64,000 nucleotides of DNA from NCBI GenBank assembly GCA_028280195.1, contig JANQMH010000056.1, positions 1-64,000 of the forward strand. The letters run 5' to 3'. This stretch comes from Exilibacterium sp. GTDB taxonomy: Bacteria > Pseudomonadota > Gammaproteobacteria > Pseudomonadales > Cellvibrionaceae. Below the pieces are notes generated by a model. That model had not been told where the DNA came from. It did not search any database and worked only from the letters and a program-made list of their open reading frames with translations. Shown here piece after piece: positions 1-14,230 of this stretch. The translations under genes were made by a program, and so were the position numbers. Numbering within the stretch: position 1 is the first letter of the stretch; every line of letters starts with the position of its first letter.

Positions 1-229
1 TCGAACGCCGAAACCTGGGGGTAAACAAGGAACACGGCGCGGTGCAAGGGCTGTGTGTTGTCCGGCAACAAACTGCCCGTCATTGATCTGGCTGAAAAGG
101 AGGTCATCTTGTCCTTTATGCCATAGCCGGCTGTCGCTTACAATCCCGGCAGCGTAATCGGTGCTGCACAGCCGCACTGCCGGCCGAGCTGCAAGCCGGT
201 CGGGAGACTGATTGAGTGAGGAGTATTGC

Positions 230-493
230 ATGCTGGAAATGAGACCCAACTGTGAGCGCTGCGACAGCGACCTGCCGGCCGATGAAGGCGGTGCACTGAT
301 CTGTTCGTTCGAATGTACATTCTGTCGCGAGTGCGCCGCAGGCGAGTTGGCGCACCGCTGCCCCAACTGCGGCGGTGAGTTGTTGGCAAGGCCGTCGCGA
401 TCGCGGGCCCTGCTGCAGGACTTCCCGGCCTCGACCCGGCGCGTTGTCAACAGGCCCGCCACTGGAGAATCGCCAGCGGCGCCCGGCGCCTAG
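230..493 (+). CDS. DUF1272-family small zinc-ribbon protein
   Basis: Small cytoplasmic protein of 87 residues. The first 55 residues carry a dense cysteine pattern (CERC, CSFECTFCREC, CPNCGG) that matches the DUF1272 family, whose members are 60-90 residue zinc-binding-type proteins of unknown function. I chose the ATG at 230 because a GAGGAG Shine-Dalgarno lies about 7 nt upstream. A TTG six codons earlier is also open but has no such site. The tail after residue 58 is Arg/Pro/Ala-rich and unlike the family core. The gene stands alone, with no operon partner on its strand. The family assignment is fairly sure; no function can be given. Confidence 0.8.
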   Translation: MLEMRPNCERCDSDLPADEGGALICSFECTFCRECAAGELAHRCPNCGGELLARPSRSRALLQDFPASTRRVVNRPATGESPAAPGA

Positions 494-986
494 CCCGCCG
501 CATAGTCCACCGCCCGGGTGCGGGCGCTTTGCATCGCCTTTCACAGCCCGCCCTGCAATCTTGCTGAGATCGCCTCACCGGCGCCGGCAGCGTTGATGTT
601 TTGCGTATCTGCGCAGCGAAAACTCGTTGTGAGCTTGCGGTGTTTGCAGGCAGCCGCTGAGGCTTTTAGCACACTTGTCGCCACGTTGCCGGTGATACGA
701 CTGCAGGCGCGCGCGGCTGGCCATGGTTGAAACAGCCGCCTATATTTTCTCTATATTTCTCCCGGCGTAAATCGTCTTTTGGCGGCCGGCAAGCGGCGGT
801 TTTTTTTGTGCCCGTCAATGGCAAATTCCAGGGCTTTGGCCTTGAGGACTTGCGACTACCAACCGTCTCTGTAACCGAATCAAGCAATGCGAAAAAATCG
901 TCTGCAGCGTGCGCAAATAAATGCGACAACAATTGGCTGCGACGCATAAGCCTGTGTCTAATTAAACGAACCTGGGAGGTAACCCA
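494..986. other. Intergenic region upstream of the S8 protease
   Basis: No convincing gene. Short open frames here lack ribosome sites and recognisable sequence. A run of eight T follows a GC-rich stretch near 770-800 and could be a weak terminator or a leader structure of the downstream protease, but I could not fold a convincing stem. The last 20 bases hold the strong GGGAGGT ribosome site of the protease. Confidence 0.5.
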
Positions 987-4394
<3,408 letters not shown>

Positions 4395-4420
4395 ATCACC
4401 GTTAGCCGGAATCTGACTGT

Positions 4421-4449
4421 AACGGGGCCGCAAGGCCCCGTTCTTTATT
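4421..4449. terminator. Intrinsic terminator between convergent genes
   Basis: Nine-base-pair stem AACGGGGCC / GGCCCCGTT closed by a GCAA tetraloop, followed by CTTTATT. It lies 26 nt after the protease stop codon and reaches the 3' end of the convergent lipoprotein gene, so it may serve both directions. Confidence 0.85.
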
Positions 4450-4918
4450 GTGGCGGATGCGCCGGGGAAGAGACCTTTGCCGGAGATCTTTCACAGAGCC
4501 TGAAACCGCCCGCCTGGTTGAGGCGGTAGTCCCACAATTTGCCGTCCGCTTTAAACACCACATGATAACCGGCAACCGGCGCCTGGGTGTAAACGCTGCC
4601 CGGCACGGGGCAACCCAGCGCACCGCTGGGCCAGACCGCCGCCGCGGCACGCTGCACTGCGGCCCGGTCGTGGCCAAGCCGCTTGCGCAGATCCCGGCGC
4701 AGCTTGTGCAGCAGCTGATCCGGCACTTCACCGACGATGGCCGTTTCGTTCTGCTGTGGTATCCGCTCCACCGACTTGCGCTGCAGCAGTTCCCCGCGCT
4801 GCCGCTGCAGTGCCGGGTCATCCCGCGCCGGCTGTATGCGGGTATCGGTGCTGGTGACTGCGCATGAAATACAGGCGCTGAGCAAGACGGGTATAAAAGG
4901 GCCGGCGCAATTGGGCAT
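4445..4918 (-). CDS. Hypothetical lipoprotein
   Basis: Protein of 157 residues starting MPNCAGPF. Its N terminus is a short hydrophobic segment with a lipobox-like LSAC at residues 13-16, so Cys16 is a likely lipidation site, although the n-region lacks a basic residue. The middle is charged (Arg/Gln/Glu-rich), and the last 50 residues hold a compact Gly/Tyr/Val stretch (VAGYHVVFKADGKLWDY). I used the ATG at 4918 because AAGGA lies upstream; a longer upstream frame has no signal sequence. It converges with the protease gene and shares its terminator. I do not recognise a family. Confidence 0.6.
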   Translation of the reverse strand: MPNCAGPFIPVLLSACISCAVTSTDTRIQPARDDPALQRQRGELLQRKSVERIPQQNETAIVGEVPDQLLHKLRRDLRKRLGHDRAAVQRAAAAVWPSGALGCPVPGSVYTQAPVAGYHVVFKADGKLWDYRLNQAGGFRLCERSPAKVSSPAHPPQ

Positions 4919-4994
4919 GGCAGCATTGTCCTTGTATTGTCTGTGGTTTGACACGCTGGGCTGCAATCCTCTCCCGCTGGCATCAAGCCGGCTT

Positions 4995-5008
4995 TTGACC
5001 CAGATCAA
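4995..5008 (+). promoter_or_regulatory. FNR/ANR-type box upstream of gldA
   Basis: TTGAC-CCAG-ATCAA matches the FNR consensus TTGAT-N4-ATCAA at 9 of 10 positions. It lies 66 nt before the glycerol dehydrogenase start codon, a suitable distance for anaerobic activation. The match is seen; the regulation is inferred. Confidence 0.6.
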
Positions 5009-5074
5009 AATTGTCTGCCGGCCGGCGCAGTAGGGTAGCAGCATTCCATTGTTGTCAGCTGAAAAGGCCTTACT

Positions 5075-6169
5075 ATGATTACCACTTCCATCTTTCCCGG
5101 CCGCTATGTGCAGGGCGATCAGGCACTGGATGTGCTGGCGGAGGAAACCAAGACACTGGGCAGTCAGGCCCTGGTTATTGCCGATAACTATGTTGCCGAG
5201 CACTTCAGTCAGCGCATCAGCGGCGCGCTGGACGGGCAGGTTTCCTATCGTGTTACGACCTTTGGCGGCGAGTGCTGCGACAGCGAAATCCAGCGCCTGC
5301 GGCAGATCGCCGGCGAAATGAACGCCGATGTGATTATCGGCGTCGGCGGTGGCAAAACCCTGGATACGGCCAAGGCGGTTGCCTACCATGAGGGCCGGCG
5401 GGTGCTGATCGCGCCGACCCTGGCCTCCACCGACGCACCCTGCAGTGCGCTGTCGGTCATTTACAACGAAGACGGGTCATTTAACCGCTATCTGGTACTG
5501 CCCCACAATCCCGATATCGTGCTGGTGGATACCGCCATTGTCACGGCGGCGCCGGTGCGGCTGCTGGTGGCGGGTATGGGTGACGCCTTTGCCACCTGGT
5601 TCGAAGCGGAGGACTGCCGGCTCAAAGGCGGCGCCAATATGACCGGCCGGGTGGGGCCGATGACGGCCTATGCGCTGGCCCATCTTTGCCACGAGACCCT
5701 GCTCGAGTACGGCACCCTGGCAAAACTTGCCTGCGAAGAGAATATCGTTACGCCGGCCCTGGAGCATATCGTCGAGGCCAATACCCTGCTCAGCGGCCTG
5801 GGTTTCGAAAGCGGCGGCCTGGCCGCGGCCCATGCCATCCACAACGGCCTGACCACCCTGGAGGGCACTCACGCCTACTGGCACGGCGAGAAAGTGGCGA
5901 TCGGCATTCAGGCGATGATGTTTTTGGCGGACAAATCCAGCGCCACCATCGACCAGGTATTTGATTTTTCCAGCGCCATCGGTTTGCCGACCACGCTGGC
6001 CGATATTGGCCTGGAAGGAGTCGGTGATGCAGAGCTGCTCAAAGTTGCCGAGACCGCCTGTGCCGAGGGAGAGACCATCCACAACGAGCCGGTGGAGGTG
6101 ACGCCGCGGCGGGTATTGCATGCGATCAAAGCCGCGGATGCGGAGGGGCGCCGGCGGCGGGTTGGCTGA
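5075..6169 (+). CDS. gldA: Glycerol dehydrogenase (iron/zinc-type alcohol dehydrogenase family)
   Basis: Cytoplasmic NAD-dependent oxidation of glycerol to dihydroxyacetone, or a related short polyol. The 364 residues match the GldA family length. Residues 88-97 carry the NAD-binding GVGGGKTLDT motif. Metal ligands are visible as Asp170 (GMGDAFATW), His253 (AAHAIHNG) and His270 (HAYWHGEKVA). The start has AAGG upstream. It is preceded by an FNR-type box and followed at 35 nt by a convergent regulator. Substrate specificity within the family is not certain. Confidence 0.88.
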   Translation: MITTSIFPGRYVQGDQALDVLAEETKTLGSQALVIADNYVAEHFSQRISGALDGQVSYRVTTFGGECCDSEIQRLRQIAGEMNADVIIGVGGGKTLDTAKAVAYHEGRRVLIAPTLASTDAPCSALSVIYNEDGSFNRYLVLPHNPDIVLVDTAIVTAAPVRLLVAGMGDAFATWFEAEDCRLKGGANMTGRVGPMTAYALAHLCHETLLEYGTLAKLACEENIVTPALEHIVEANTLLSGLGFESGGLAAAHAIHNGLTTLEGTHAYWHGEKVAIGIQAMMFLADKSSATIDQVFDFSSAIGLPTTLADIGLEGVGDAELLKVAETACAEGETIHNEPVEVTPRRVLHAIKAADAEGRRRRVG

Positions 6170-6203
6170 AGCTCCCCATACCATCGGTTACAACAACACC
6201 CCA

Positions 6204-6836
6204 CTATTGACTGGTAACCACCAGATAACAAATCAGCTCCCGCTCACCACAGTTTTCGATGGTGTGCTGCAGATCGCCGCGATAGTGGGCCGAGTCCCCC
6301 TCAACTAAGGTACAGTCACTGTCGCCGGAGCGCAGCGCGGCGCGCCCGCGGGTTACCGTCAATAATTCCCTGGTGCCCTCGTAATGGGGGGCGCTGCTCA
6401 ACTGTGCCCCGGGCGCTATGCGGATCTCATAAAACTCGATGTTTTTTTCCATGTGCAGTGGCGACAGCGTGCGGATGCGGCACTCGGCGTCGGCGCGGAA
6501 CAGGTTGTTGGCGTCGTCGCCGTGTACCACTTCAATGGTGGACGTGGTCCAGGGCTGATCCACCAACTCGCCGATACTGATGCCGAAGGCCTGGGCGATG
6601 CGGAAGGTTACCGCCAGGGTCGGGTTGGCCTGGCCGCGTTCGATCTGGCTCAGCATCGAGCGGCTGACGCCGGAGGCGGCCGCCAGTTGGTCCAGTGTCA
6701 GTTTGTTTTTCTTGCGCAATTCGGTCACCCGGTGACACAGCGCCTGGCTGGCGGGGTCGACCCCGGTCTGGGGCTTATCGCTTGCCGCCCGGGCTTTGGT
6801 CGCCCCGGTCTTGTTCGCTATTACATTGTCGGTCAT
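6204..6836 (-). CDS. XRE-family regulator with C-terminal cupin domain
   Basis: Transcription factor of 210 residues. Residues about 35-90 form an XRE helix-turn-helix (LTLDQLAAASGVSRSMLSQIERG), and residues about 130-205 form a cupin sensor barrel (HYEGTRELLTVTRGRAAL). I chose the ATG at 6836, which has a CGGA site 9 nt upstream; the ATG at 6845 overlaps that site. The gene is divergent from tdh, and family members commonly control a neighbouring catabolic gene, so tdh is the natural target (inference). It converges with gldA. Confidence 0.87.
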   Translation of the reverse strand: MTDNVIANKTGATKARAASDKPQTGVDPASQALCHRVTELRKKNKLTLDQLAAASGVSRSMLSQIERGQANPTLAVTFRIAQAFGISIGELVDQPWTTSTIEVVHGDDANNLFRADAECRIRTLSPLHMEKNIEFYEIRIAPGAQLSSAPHYEGTRELLTVTRGRAALRSGDSDCTLVEGDSAHYRGDLQHTIENCGERELICYLVVTSQ

Positions 6837-6929
6837 CGATAGCATTCCGTTATATAGGAAAATTTTCTTGCATCGTAGATATCTGTTGTCTAAGATGCTG
6901 GAAAAATTTCCCTTATAGTAAACCTTTGG

Positions 6930-6960
6930 TTGCGATAAATCACTGTTGCGATAAATCACC
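6930..6960. repeat. Two-copy 16-bp tandem repeat before tdh
   Basis: TTGCGATAAATCACTG is followed directly by TTGCGATAAATCACC. The pair ends 14 nt before the tdh start codon, so it occupies the leader of tdh and may affect translation or operator spacing. It belongs to a wider set of short intergenic duplications in this window. Confidence 0.85.
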
Positions 6961-6974
6961 ATGGACAGCCCTCA

Positions 6975-8000
6975 ATGAAAGCACTGGTAAAGCGCCGGGC
7001 CGATACCGGCCTGTGGCTGGAAGACGTTCCCGAACCGCAAATCGGCATCAACGATGTGCTGATCAAGATAAAACGCACTGCCATCTGCGGTACCGATATG
7101 CATATTTACAACTGGGACGCCTGGGCACAGCAGACCATTCCGGTGCCGATGGTGGTGGGCCACGAGTTTGTCGGCGAAATTGTCGAAACCGGCTCCAATG
7201 TCAACGATTTCAAGCCCGGTCAGATCGTCTCCGGCGAGGGCCATGTCGTGTGCGGGCGCTGCCGCAACTGTATGGCGGGGCGCCGCCATCTGTGTTCCCA
7301 GACCAGCGGTGTCGGCGTCAACCGGCCCGGTGCCTTTGCCGAATATCTGGCACTGCCCATGTCCAATGTCTGGGAACACCGCCCGGGTATCGACCTGGAT
7401 GTGGCGGCGCTGTTCGACCCGCTGGGCAATGCGGTGCACACCGCGCTGCAGTACGACCTACTGGGCGAGGATGTGCTGATTACCGGCGCCGGTCCCATCG
7501 GCGTGATGGCGGCGGCGGTATGCCGCCATGCCGGTGCCCGCCATGTGGTGGTGACCGATATCAACCCGCGCCGCCTGGCGCTGGCCGAGCGCCTCGGCGC
7601 TACCTGTACGGTGGATGCCGGGCGCGAGCAGCTGGCCGATGTGCAGCGCAAGTTGGGTATGTCCGAAGGCTTCGATATCGGTCTGGAAATGTCCGGCAAC
7701 GCCTCTGCCTTCAGGGATCTGATCGATAATATGTGTCACGGCGGCAAGGTGTCCATGCTCGGTATTCCCGGCGGGGACGTGGCGATCGACTGGAACAAGG
7801 TGATTTTCAATATGCTGACATTGAAGGGCATCTACGGCCGCGAGATGTATGAAACCTGGTACAAAATGTCGGTCATGGTCGAGTCGGGGCTGGATATTGT
7901 GCCGGTGGTCAGTCATCGCCTGGATTTTCGCGAATTCCAGCAGGGCTTTGACGCCATGAACAGCGGTGAGGCCAGCAAGGTGATTCTTAACTGGGAGTAG
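6975..8000 (+). CDS. tdh: L-threonine 3-dehydrogenase
   Basis: Zinc-dependent medium-chain dehydrogenase oxidising L-threonine to 2-amino-3-oxobutyrate with NAD+. The 341 residues equal the length of the E. coli enzyme. Catalytic zinc ligands are Cys38 (AICGTDMH) and His63-Glu64 (GHEFVGE). The structural zinc site is Cys93, 96, 99 and 107. The Rossmann motif GAGPIG is at 171-176. It is followed after a 428-nt spacer by kbl, the next enzyme, so product and context agree. It is probably controlled by the divergent XRE-cupin gene. Confidence 0.97.
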   Translation: MKALVKRRADTGLWLEDVPEPQIGINDVLIKIKRTAICGTDMHIYNWDAWAQQTIPVPMVVGHEFVGEIVETGSNVNDFKPGQIVSGEGHVVCGRCRNCMAGRRHLCSQTSGVGVNRPGAFAEYLALPMSNVWEHRPGIDLDVAALFDPLGNAVHTALQYDLLGEDVLITGAGPIGVMAAAVCRHAGARHVVVTDINPRRLALAERLGATCTVDAGREQLADVQRKLGMSEGFDIGLEMSGNASAFRDLIDNMCHGGKVSMLGIPGGDVAIDWNKVIFNMLTLKGIYGREMYETWYKMSVMVESGLDIVPVVSHRLDFREFQQGFDAMNSGEASKVILNWE

Positions 8001-8087
8001 GGCGCTTTGCCTGTTTATACTGGTGCGGAAGCGGTAGTTAATTTGAGTGGGAGATTAACGCGTACTCGAGGGAAGCGGTGCTAATTG

Positions 8088-8283
8088 ATCGGCCCGCCTC
8101 TCGGCAGGGCTTTCAGAAACACGTCGTAAACCCCCGCAAGCGGGTCCGGCCCGAAATCACAGATTTCGGTCGTTACGCGGGGCGAAGCGTTGCTTCGCTG
8201 ATTCCCGCTTTACCCATGGGGACTTCACGCCGGCATCCCTGCCGTCGAGAGTTTCTGAAAGCCCTGCCGAGAGGCAGGCCTAT
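8088..8283. repeat. MITE-like element with 25-bp perfect inverted ends
   Basis: The arms at 8096-8120 and 8251-8275 are perfect reverse complements over 25 bp and extend outward to about 33 bp with two mismatches. The 130-bp interior holds two smaller hairpins, CCGAAATC-ACA-GATTTCGG and GCGAAGC-GTT-GCTTCGC. There is no credible coding content; a 77-codon frame across it is probably chance. It fills the spacer between tdh and kbl and could fold in RNA as one long stem, ending or processing the transcript. Confidence 0.8.
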
Positions 8284-8428
8284 CCTCAGCACATTTAACC
8301 AAAGTTTATAGCGCATTGAGCTGGGCCGGTTGGTTAGCACAGTTTTGTTTGATTAGGCATCATTAGGTGCGGCGACAAATGGCAACTATTTTCTTCATTT
8401 TATACGCTATCCGAACAGGAGACCCATT

Positions 8429-9622
<1,194 letters not shown>

Positions 9623-9625
9623 GCC

Positions 9626-10483
9626 CTAGTGGCCGGCGAGGCCGGCTTGCAGATAGTCGGCCAGGCGGCTGGCGGCCTCGCTCTGCTTGCCGCCCGCGCT
9701 TACCACGCTGATGCCGATTTTGCCCAGCGGCGGAAACTGCGCCGAGGGCCGCATGATTTTCAGGTTGCCCGGCACCGTACTCTTTGCCAGCACGGTGACG
9801 CCGAGCCCCTCCTCGATGGCGGTGCGGATACCGGACAGGTCCGGAATGGTAAAGACGATGCGCCAGGGAAGTTTGCGCCGGTCCAGCAGGCGGATGGCGC
9901 GCTGGCGATAAATACAGCCCTCGGGTGCGGCCACCAGCGGCAGGGCGGGGTGGTGGTGGGGATCGTAGGCGGCGCTGGCGGTCCATACCAGATCGTCGAC
10001 TTTGATCAGCTCGCGGCCCGCCGCGCCGGGATTGTCGTGCAGGGCCAGCACCAGGTCGAAGCGCTTGCGGGCCAGATCGGCGAGCAGATTGCGGCTTAAA
10101 TCGCTGGTGACTTCCAGGGCTACATTGGGATAGGTCTGGGAAAAGCGGCTGACGATTTTCGGCAACAGCGTCGAGGCAAATTCGCTGGGAATACCCAGGT
10201 GCAGGCTGCCGGACACCTGATTGGAGTCGAATGCCGCCACCGCCTCATCGTTGAGAGCGAGAATCTTCTTGGCATAGCCGATCAGCTCGGCGCCGGCGCG
10301 GGTCAGCTCCAGCTGCTGTCCGTTGCGCGCCAGCAGTGCCTGACCCAGTGTGGTTTCCAGGCGTTTGAGTTGCAGGCTGATGGCCGGCTGCGAACGCCCC
10401 AGCAATTCACCGGCGGCGGTAAAGCCGCCCACTTCTACCACGGTGACGAAGGCGCGCAGCGTATCCACGGGGAGGTTTTTCAT
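9626..10483 (-). CDS. LysR-family transcriptional regulator
   Basis: Regulator of 285 residues. Residues 5-65 form the winged helix-turn-helix (TAAGELLGRSQPAISLQLKRL), and residues about 90-280 form a periplasmic-binding-like effector domain. It lies between kbl and glyA, is divergent from glyA, and converges on kbl. An inverted AT-rich repeat in the divergent spacer is a plausible operator. The effector may be glycine, serine or threonine, but that is inference from context. Confidence 0.9.
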   Translation of the reverse strand: MKNLPVDTLRAFVTVVEVGGFTAAGELLGRSQPAISLQLKRLETTLGQALLARNGQQLELTRAGAELIGYAKKILALNDEAVAAFDSNQVSGSLHLGIPSEFASTLLPKIVSRFSQTYPNVALEVTSDLSRNLLADLARKRFDLVLALHDNPGAAGRELIKVDDLVWTASAAYDPHHHPALPLVAAPEGCIYRQRAIRLLDRRKLPWRIVFTIPDLSGIRTAIEEGLGVTVLAKSTVPGNLKIMRPSAQFPPLGKIGISVVSAGGKQSEAASRLADYLQAGLAGH

Positions 10484-10534
10484 ACAGTCCGGCCGGCTTA
10501 CTGGTTAACTCTGGTTACATTGAGAATTTAGAAT

Positions 10535-10561
10535 ATTAATACAGTTATTTTAACTATTAAT
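10535..10561. promoter_or_regulatory. Putative LysR operator between the LysR gene and glyA
   Basis: Inverted repeat ATTAATA-N13-TATTAAT, with an inner GTTA-TTTT-AAC partial dyad, lies 51 nt from the LysR start and about 95 nt before glyA. LysR proteins typically bind interrupted dyads of this size containing T-N11-A. A short direct duplication (CTGGTTA) sits next to it at 10501-10517. Confidence 0.5.
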
Positions 10562-10655
10562 TTAACAAATTCACATCCGCTGCGTAGTATCGAGGCTTTG
10601 AGGCTCGCCAGCGGCCTGTGCCGGGCCGCTTGAGCGAAAGTGGGGAGGAGAAGTC

Positions 10656-11918
10656 ATGTTCGGCAGTGACGACAGAATCGAGAGTTTTGACCCGGCCTTG
10701 TGGGCGGCGATGCAGGGGGAGGTGGAGCGCCAGGAGCGGCATATCGAGCTGATTGCTTCGGAGAATTATGCCAGCCCGCGGGTACTGCAGGCCCAGGGCT
10801 CACAGTTGACCAATAAATACGCCGAGGGCTACCCCGGCAGGCGCTACTACGGCGGCTGCGAATTCGTCGACCGGGTGGAGCAGCTCGCCATCGATCGCGC
10901 CGCAGAGCTGTTTGGCGCCGAGTACGTGAATGTGCAGCCCCACTCCGGCTCACAGGCCAATGCCGCCGTCTATCTGGCGCTGCTGCAGCCGGGCGATACT
11001 TTTCTCGGGCTTTCCCTCGATCACGGCGGGCATCTGACCCATGGCGCCAAACCGAATTTTTCCGGCAGGCTCTACAACGCCGTACAGTACGGCCTGGACC
11101 CGGCTACCGGCGAACTGGACTACGAGCAGATCGCGGCGCTGGCGCTGGCGCATAAACCGAAAATGATCGTGGCCGGCTTTTCGGCTTATTCGCGGGTGAT
11201 GGACTGGCAGCGGTTTCGCGACATTGCCGATGCGGCCGGCGCCTATCTGTTTGTGGACATGGCCCATGTCGCCGGGCTGGTGGCCGCCGGGCTCTATCCC
11301 AACCCGGTGCCGGTGGCCGACGTGGTGACCACCACCACCCATAAAACCCTGCGCGGCCCGCGCGGCGGGCTGATTCTGGCGCGCCGCGCCGAACCCTTGG
11401 GCAAGAAGTTCAATTCGCTGATTTTTCCCGGCACCCAGGGCGGGCCGCTGATGCATGTGATCGCCGCCAAGGCGGTGGCGCTGCAGGAGGCGCTGCAGCC
11501 GTCGTTCCGGCGGTACCAGCAGCAGGTCATCGACAATGCCCGGTGTATGGCTGCGGTGTTTCAGCAGCGCGGCTACAAGGTGGTGTCCAACGGCACCGAC
11601 AATCATCTATTCCTGGTAGACTTGATCGAGCAGGGCATGACCGGCAAGGCGGCGGATGCGGCGCTCGAGGCCGCCTGCATTACCGTGAATAAAAACGCGG
11701 TGCCCAACGACCCGCAGTCGCCCTTTGTTACCAGCGGTATCCGCGTGGGCACACCGGCGGTGACCAGCCGCGGTATGAAAGAGGCACAGATGCAGAGCCT
11801 GGCCGGCTGGATGTGCGATATTCTCGACAGTCGCGGCAGTGATGCCGTCATCGACCAGGTCAGGGAAAAAGTGTTGCAGCTGGGCGCGCAGTTTCCGGTC
11901 TATCAGCGCGCCGGGTAA
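10656..11918 (+). CDS. glyA: Serine hydroxymethyltransferase
   Basis: PLP enzyme interconverting glycine and serine with methylene-tetrahydrofolate. The 420 residues match the bacterial family. The PLP lysine is Lys230 in [14 protein letters not shown], and the N terminus carries the usual ELIASEN motif (31-37). The start has GAGGAG 5-6 nt upstream. It lies 33 nt before sdaA in the same direction, so the two are likely co-transcribed. This suggests a catabolic GlyA copy making serine from glycine, distinct from a housekeeping copy elsewhere (inference). Confidence 0.95.
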   Translation: MFGSDDRIESFDPALWAAMQGEVERQERHIELIASENYASPRVLQAQGSQLTNKYAEGYPGRRYYGGCEFVDRVEQLAIDRAAELFGAEYVNVQPHSGSQANAAVYLALLQPGDTFLGLSLDHGGHLTHGAKPNFSGRLYNAVQYGLDPATGELDYEQIAALALAHKPKMIVAGFSAYSRVMDWQRFRDIADAAGAYLFVDMAHVAGLVAAGLYPNPVPVADVVTTTTHKTLRGPRGGLILARRAEPLGKKFNSLIFPGTQGGPLMHVIAAKAVALQEALQPSFRRYQQQVIDNARCMAAVFQQRGYKVVSNGTDNHLFLVDLIEQGMTGKAADAALEAACITVNKNAVPNDPQSPFVTSGIRVGTPAVTSRGMKEAQMQSLAGWMCDILDSRGSDAVIDQVREKVLQLGAQFPVYQRAG

Positions 11919-11951
11919 GCCAGCGCCACGGGTGTATCAGTGAGGTAGTCT

Positions 11952-13352
11952 ATGTCGATCAGTGTTTTCGACCTGTTCAAGGTGGGTATAGGGCCCTCCA
12001 GCTCCCATACGGTCGGCCCGATGAAGGCCGCCAGTCTGTTTGCCGGCAGTCTGCAGAGTGAGCGGCTGCTGCCAAAGGTAGCGCGCATCAAGGCGGAGAT
12101 GTTCGGTTCCCTCGGCGCCACCGGTATCGGTCACGGTACGCCCAAGGCGGTATTGCTGGGCCTCGAGGGACAACAGCCGGAGACTGTCGCCGTCGACCAT
12201 ATCGGCGCGCGGGTGGCGGCCATTCGCGGGCAGGGTCGCTTGCGGCTGCTCGACCGTCACGAAATCAATTTCGATGACAAGAGCGATCTGGTATTGCACC
12301 GGCGCAGAAAACTGCCCAGCCACCCAAACGGTATGCAGTTTACCGCGTTCGACGCCGTGGGGGAGGTGTTATCGAGGCGCATATACTATTCGGTCGGGGG
12401 CGGCTTTGTGCTGGACGAACACGCCGCCGGAGAAAATGTCATTGTCGAGGACCAGCGCGAAATTGCCCTGCCGTTTTCCACCGCGGCGGAATTGCTGGCC
12501 ATCTGCGAGCGCGAACAGCTCAGCATCTCCGATGTGATGTGGGAAAATGAAAAGGCCTGGCGCCCGCAGCGCGACACTGCGGAAAAACTGCTGCATATCT
12601 GGGCGGTCATGCGCGAGTGCGTCGACAGCGGCGTCAGCAACGACGGTATTCTGCCCGGCGGGCTGAAAGTAAAACGGCGCGCCGCCGAATTGCATCGCCA
12701 ACTGCTCAGCCGCCCCGAAGCCTCACTGACCGATCCGCTGACGGTTACCGACTGGGTAACGCTCTACGCGCTGGCGGTAAACGAGGAAAACGCCGCCGGC
12801 GGTCGCGTGGTTACCGCGCCGACCAACGGTGCCGCCGGTATCGTACCGGCCGTGCTGCACTACTATACACGCTTTGTCGCCGGCGCCGACGACGGGGGAA
12901 TACAGCGCTTTTTGCTGACCGCAGCGGCGATCGGCATCCTGTATAAGAAAAACGCTTCCATCAGTGGCGCCGAAGTCGGTTGCCAGGGCGAAGTGGGTTC
13001 GGCCTGCTCGATGGCGGCCGGCGCCCTGACCGAAGTTACCGGCGGCACGCCGGCGCAGGTGGAAAACGCCGCCGAGATCGCCATGGAGCACAATCTCGGC
13101 CTGACCTGCGACCCGGTCGGCGGGCTGGTGCAGGTGCCCTGTATCGAGCGCAACGCCATGGCCTCCATCAAGGCGATTACCGCCGCGCGCATGGCCCTGC
13201 GCGGCGACGGTTCGCACTTTGTCTCGCTCGACAAGGTGATCCGCACCATGCGTGAAACCGGCCGCGATATGCGCGACAAATACAAGGAAACCGCGCGCGG
13301 CGGGCTGGCGGTCAATGTGGTGGAAGTGCCGGTCAACATTATCGAGTGCTGA
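11952..13352 (+). CDS. sdaA: L-serine ammonia-lyase, iron-sulfur type
   Basis: Deaminates L-serine to pyruvate and ammonia using a 4Fe-4S cluster. The 466 residues are the single-chain form: an N-terminal beta domain ([20 protein letters not shown]) followed by the alpha catalytic domain. Cluster-region cysteines are seen in [16 protein letters not shown] and in [18 protein letters not shown] lies upstream of the start. With glyA just before it, this gene closes a route from threonine to pyruvate. It converges with the membrane gene that follows. Confidence 0.96.
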   Translation: MSISVFDLFKVGIGPSSSHTVGPMKAASLFAGSLQSERLLPKVARIKAEMFGSLGATGIGHGTPKAVLLGLEGQQPETVAVDHIGARVAAIRGQGRLRLLDRHEINFDDKSDLVLHRRRKLPSHPNGMQFTAFDAVGEVLSRRIYYSVGGGFVLDEHAAGENVIVEDQREIALPFSTAAELLAICEREQLSISDVMWENEKAWRPQRDTAEKLLHIWAVMRECVDSGVSNDGILPGGLKVKRRAAELHRQLLSRPEASLTDPLTVTDWVTLYALAVNEENAAGGRVVTAPTNGAAGIVPAVLHYYTRFVAGADDGGIQRFLLTAAAIGILYKKNASISGAEVGCQGEVGSACSMAAGALTEVTGGTPAQVENAAEIAMEHNLGLTCDPVGGLVQVPCIERNAMASIKAITAARMALRGDGSHFVSLDKVIRTMRETGRDMRDKYKETARGGLAVNVVEVPVNIIEC

Positions 13353-13376
13353 CATTTTAGCGGTGGCGCGGCCCGC

Positions 13377-14039
13377 TTACTGGTCGAGGTACACGCCGTC
13401 GTCGTAGGTTTTGACCATATGCGGCCAGAACACGGTAATGGCACTCACCATGGCGCCATTGATAAAACCCTCCGGCAGCATCAGCAGGGCATAGAGGTAG
13501 AAATACTCGCCGGCAAGCGCCAGTAACTGCTGCGAGCCACTCAGCCAGAACAGGCCGATGGCCACCAGGCCGCAGGTCAGGACCGAAAGCATGGCGCCGG
13601 CAAAACCGGCGCCGAGCATATACACAAACAGGTTCTTGTGCCGCAGTCGCTCGATGATATGCAGCACCAGCCAGGTGATGCAGGCCGGGGTGATGACCGC
13701 CAGGATGCCGTCTACCGGCCACGCCAGCCACAGCTGGTCGCCCGCCAGTTGCGACAGGCCGCAGGCGAGGGTACCGGCGATTACCGCCAGGCTCCAGCCA
13801 AACACGATGGTCAATGTGGTAACCGCCAGGGGGTGTATGGCCAGCACGTCTCTGACTTCGACCCGCAGTTGCCAGAACAGCGCCAGCGCCAGCGTGGCGC
13901 CGAGCAGCGCGTGCTGGCGGCTGCTGACACGCAGCAGTGCCCGCCACGGGGCGTGGCGCCAGGCCGTGCCCAGTGCAGCCAGCTGCAGCAACAGCGCCAG
14001 CCAGAATAAAGCGGCATTGGGCGCGGAGAGAATATTCAT
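13377..14039 (-). CDS. CbiM-like ECF-type membrane permease (putative)
   Basis: Integral membrane protein of 220 residues with about six hydrophobic segments. The pattern (VLAIHPLAVTTLTIVFGWSL in the N-terminal half, LPEGFINGAMVSAITVFWP at the end) resembles CbiM/NikM-type substrate-capture permeases for Co or Ni. The N-terminal Met-His metal-binding motif of true CbiM is missing (the start reads MNILSAPN), so the substrate is open. A GTG three codons upstream is an alternative start. No ATPase or T-component gene is adjacent. Confidence 0.55.
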   Translation of the reverse strand: MNILSAPNAALFWLALLLQLAALGTAWRHAPWRALLRVSSRQHALLGATLALALFWQLRVEVRDVLAIHPLAVTTLTIVFGWSLAVIAGTLACGLSQLAGDQLWLAWPVDGILAVITPACITWLVLHIIERLRHKNLFVYMLGAGFAGAMLSVLTCGLVAIGLFWLSGSQQLLALAGEYFYLYALLMLPEGFINGAMVSAITVFWPHMVKTYDDGVYLDQ

Positions 14040-14230
14040 GGTGATCACTGCCCGGCTATCATCAGTTCACCAATATAACCACTTGGCGGCGGTTTGACGA
14101 GGTGTTACCTCGACGTTGCCTGGACGCCGGGGCAGTCGAAAACGCAAGTGCAGAGGCTGGCTGGTTATCGCGTCAAACACACTGCCCGGTAAACCAAAGC
14201 CCGTGCGGCTCTAGCAAAGGTTTTACCTGT

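Noticed and set aside
750..960. Cyclic di-GMP riboswitch before the protease
   Set aside because: The conserved GEMM aptamer segments are absent.
10500..10655. Glycine riboswitch before glyA
   Set aside because: I could not find the conserved aptamer core; only an AT-rich dyad fitting a LysR operator is present.
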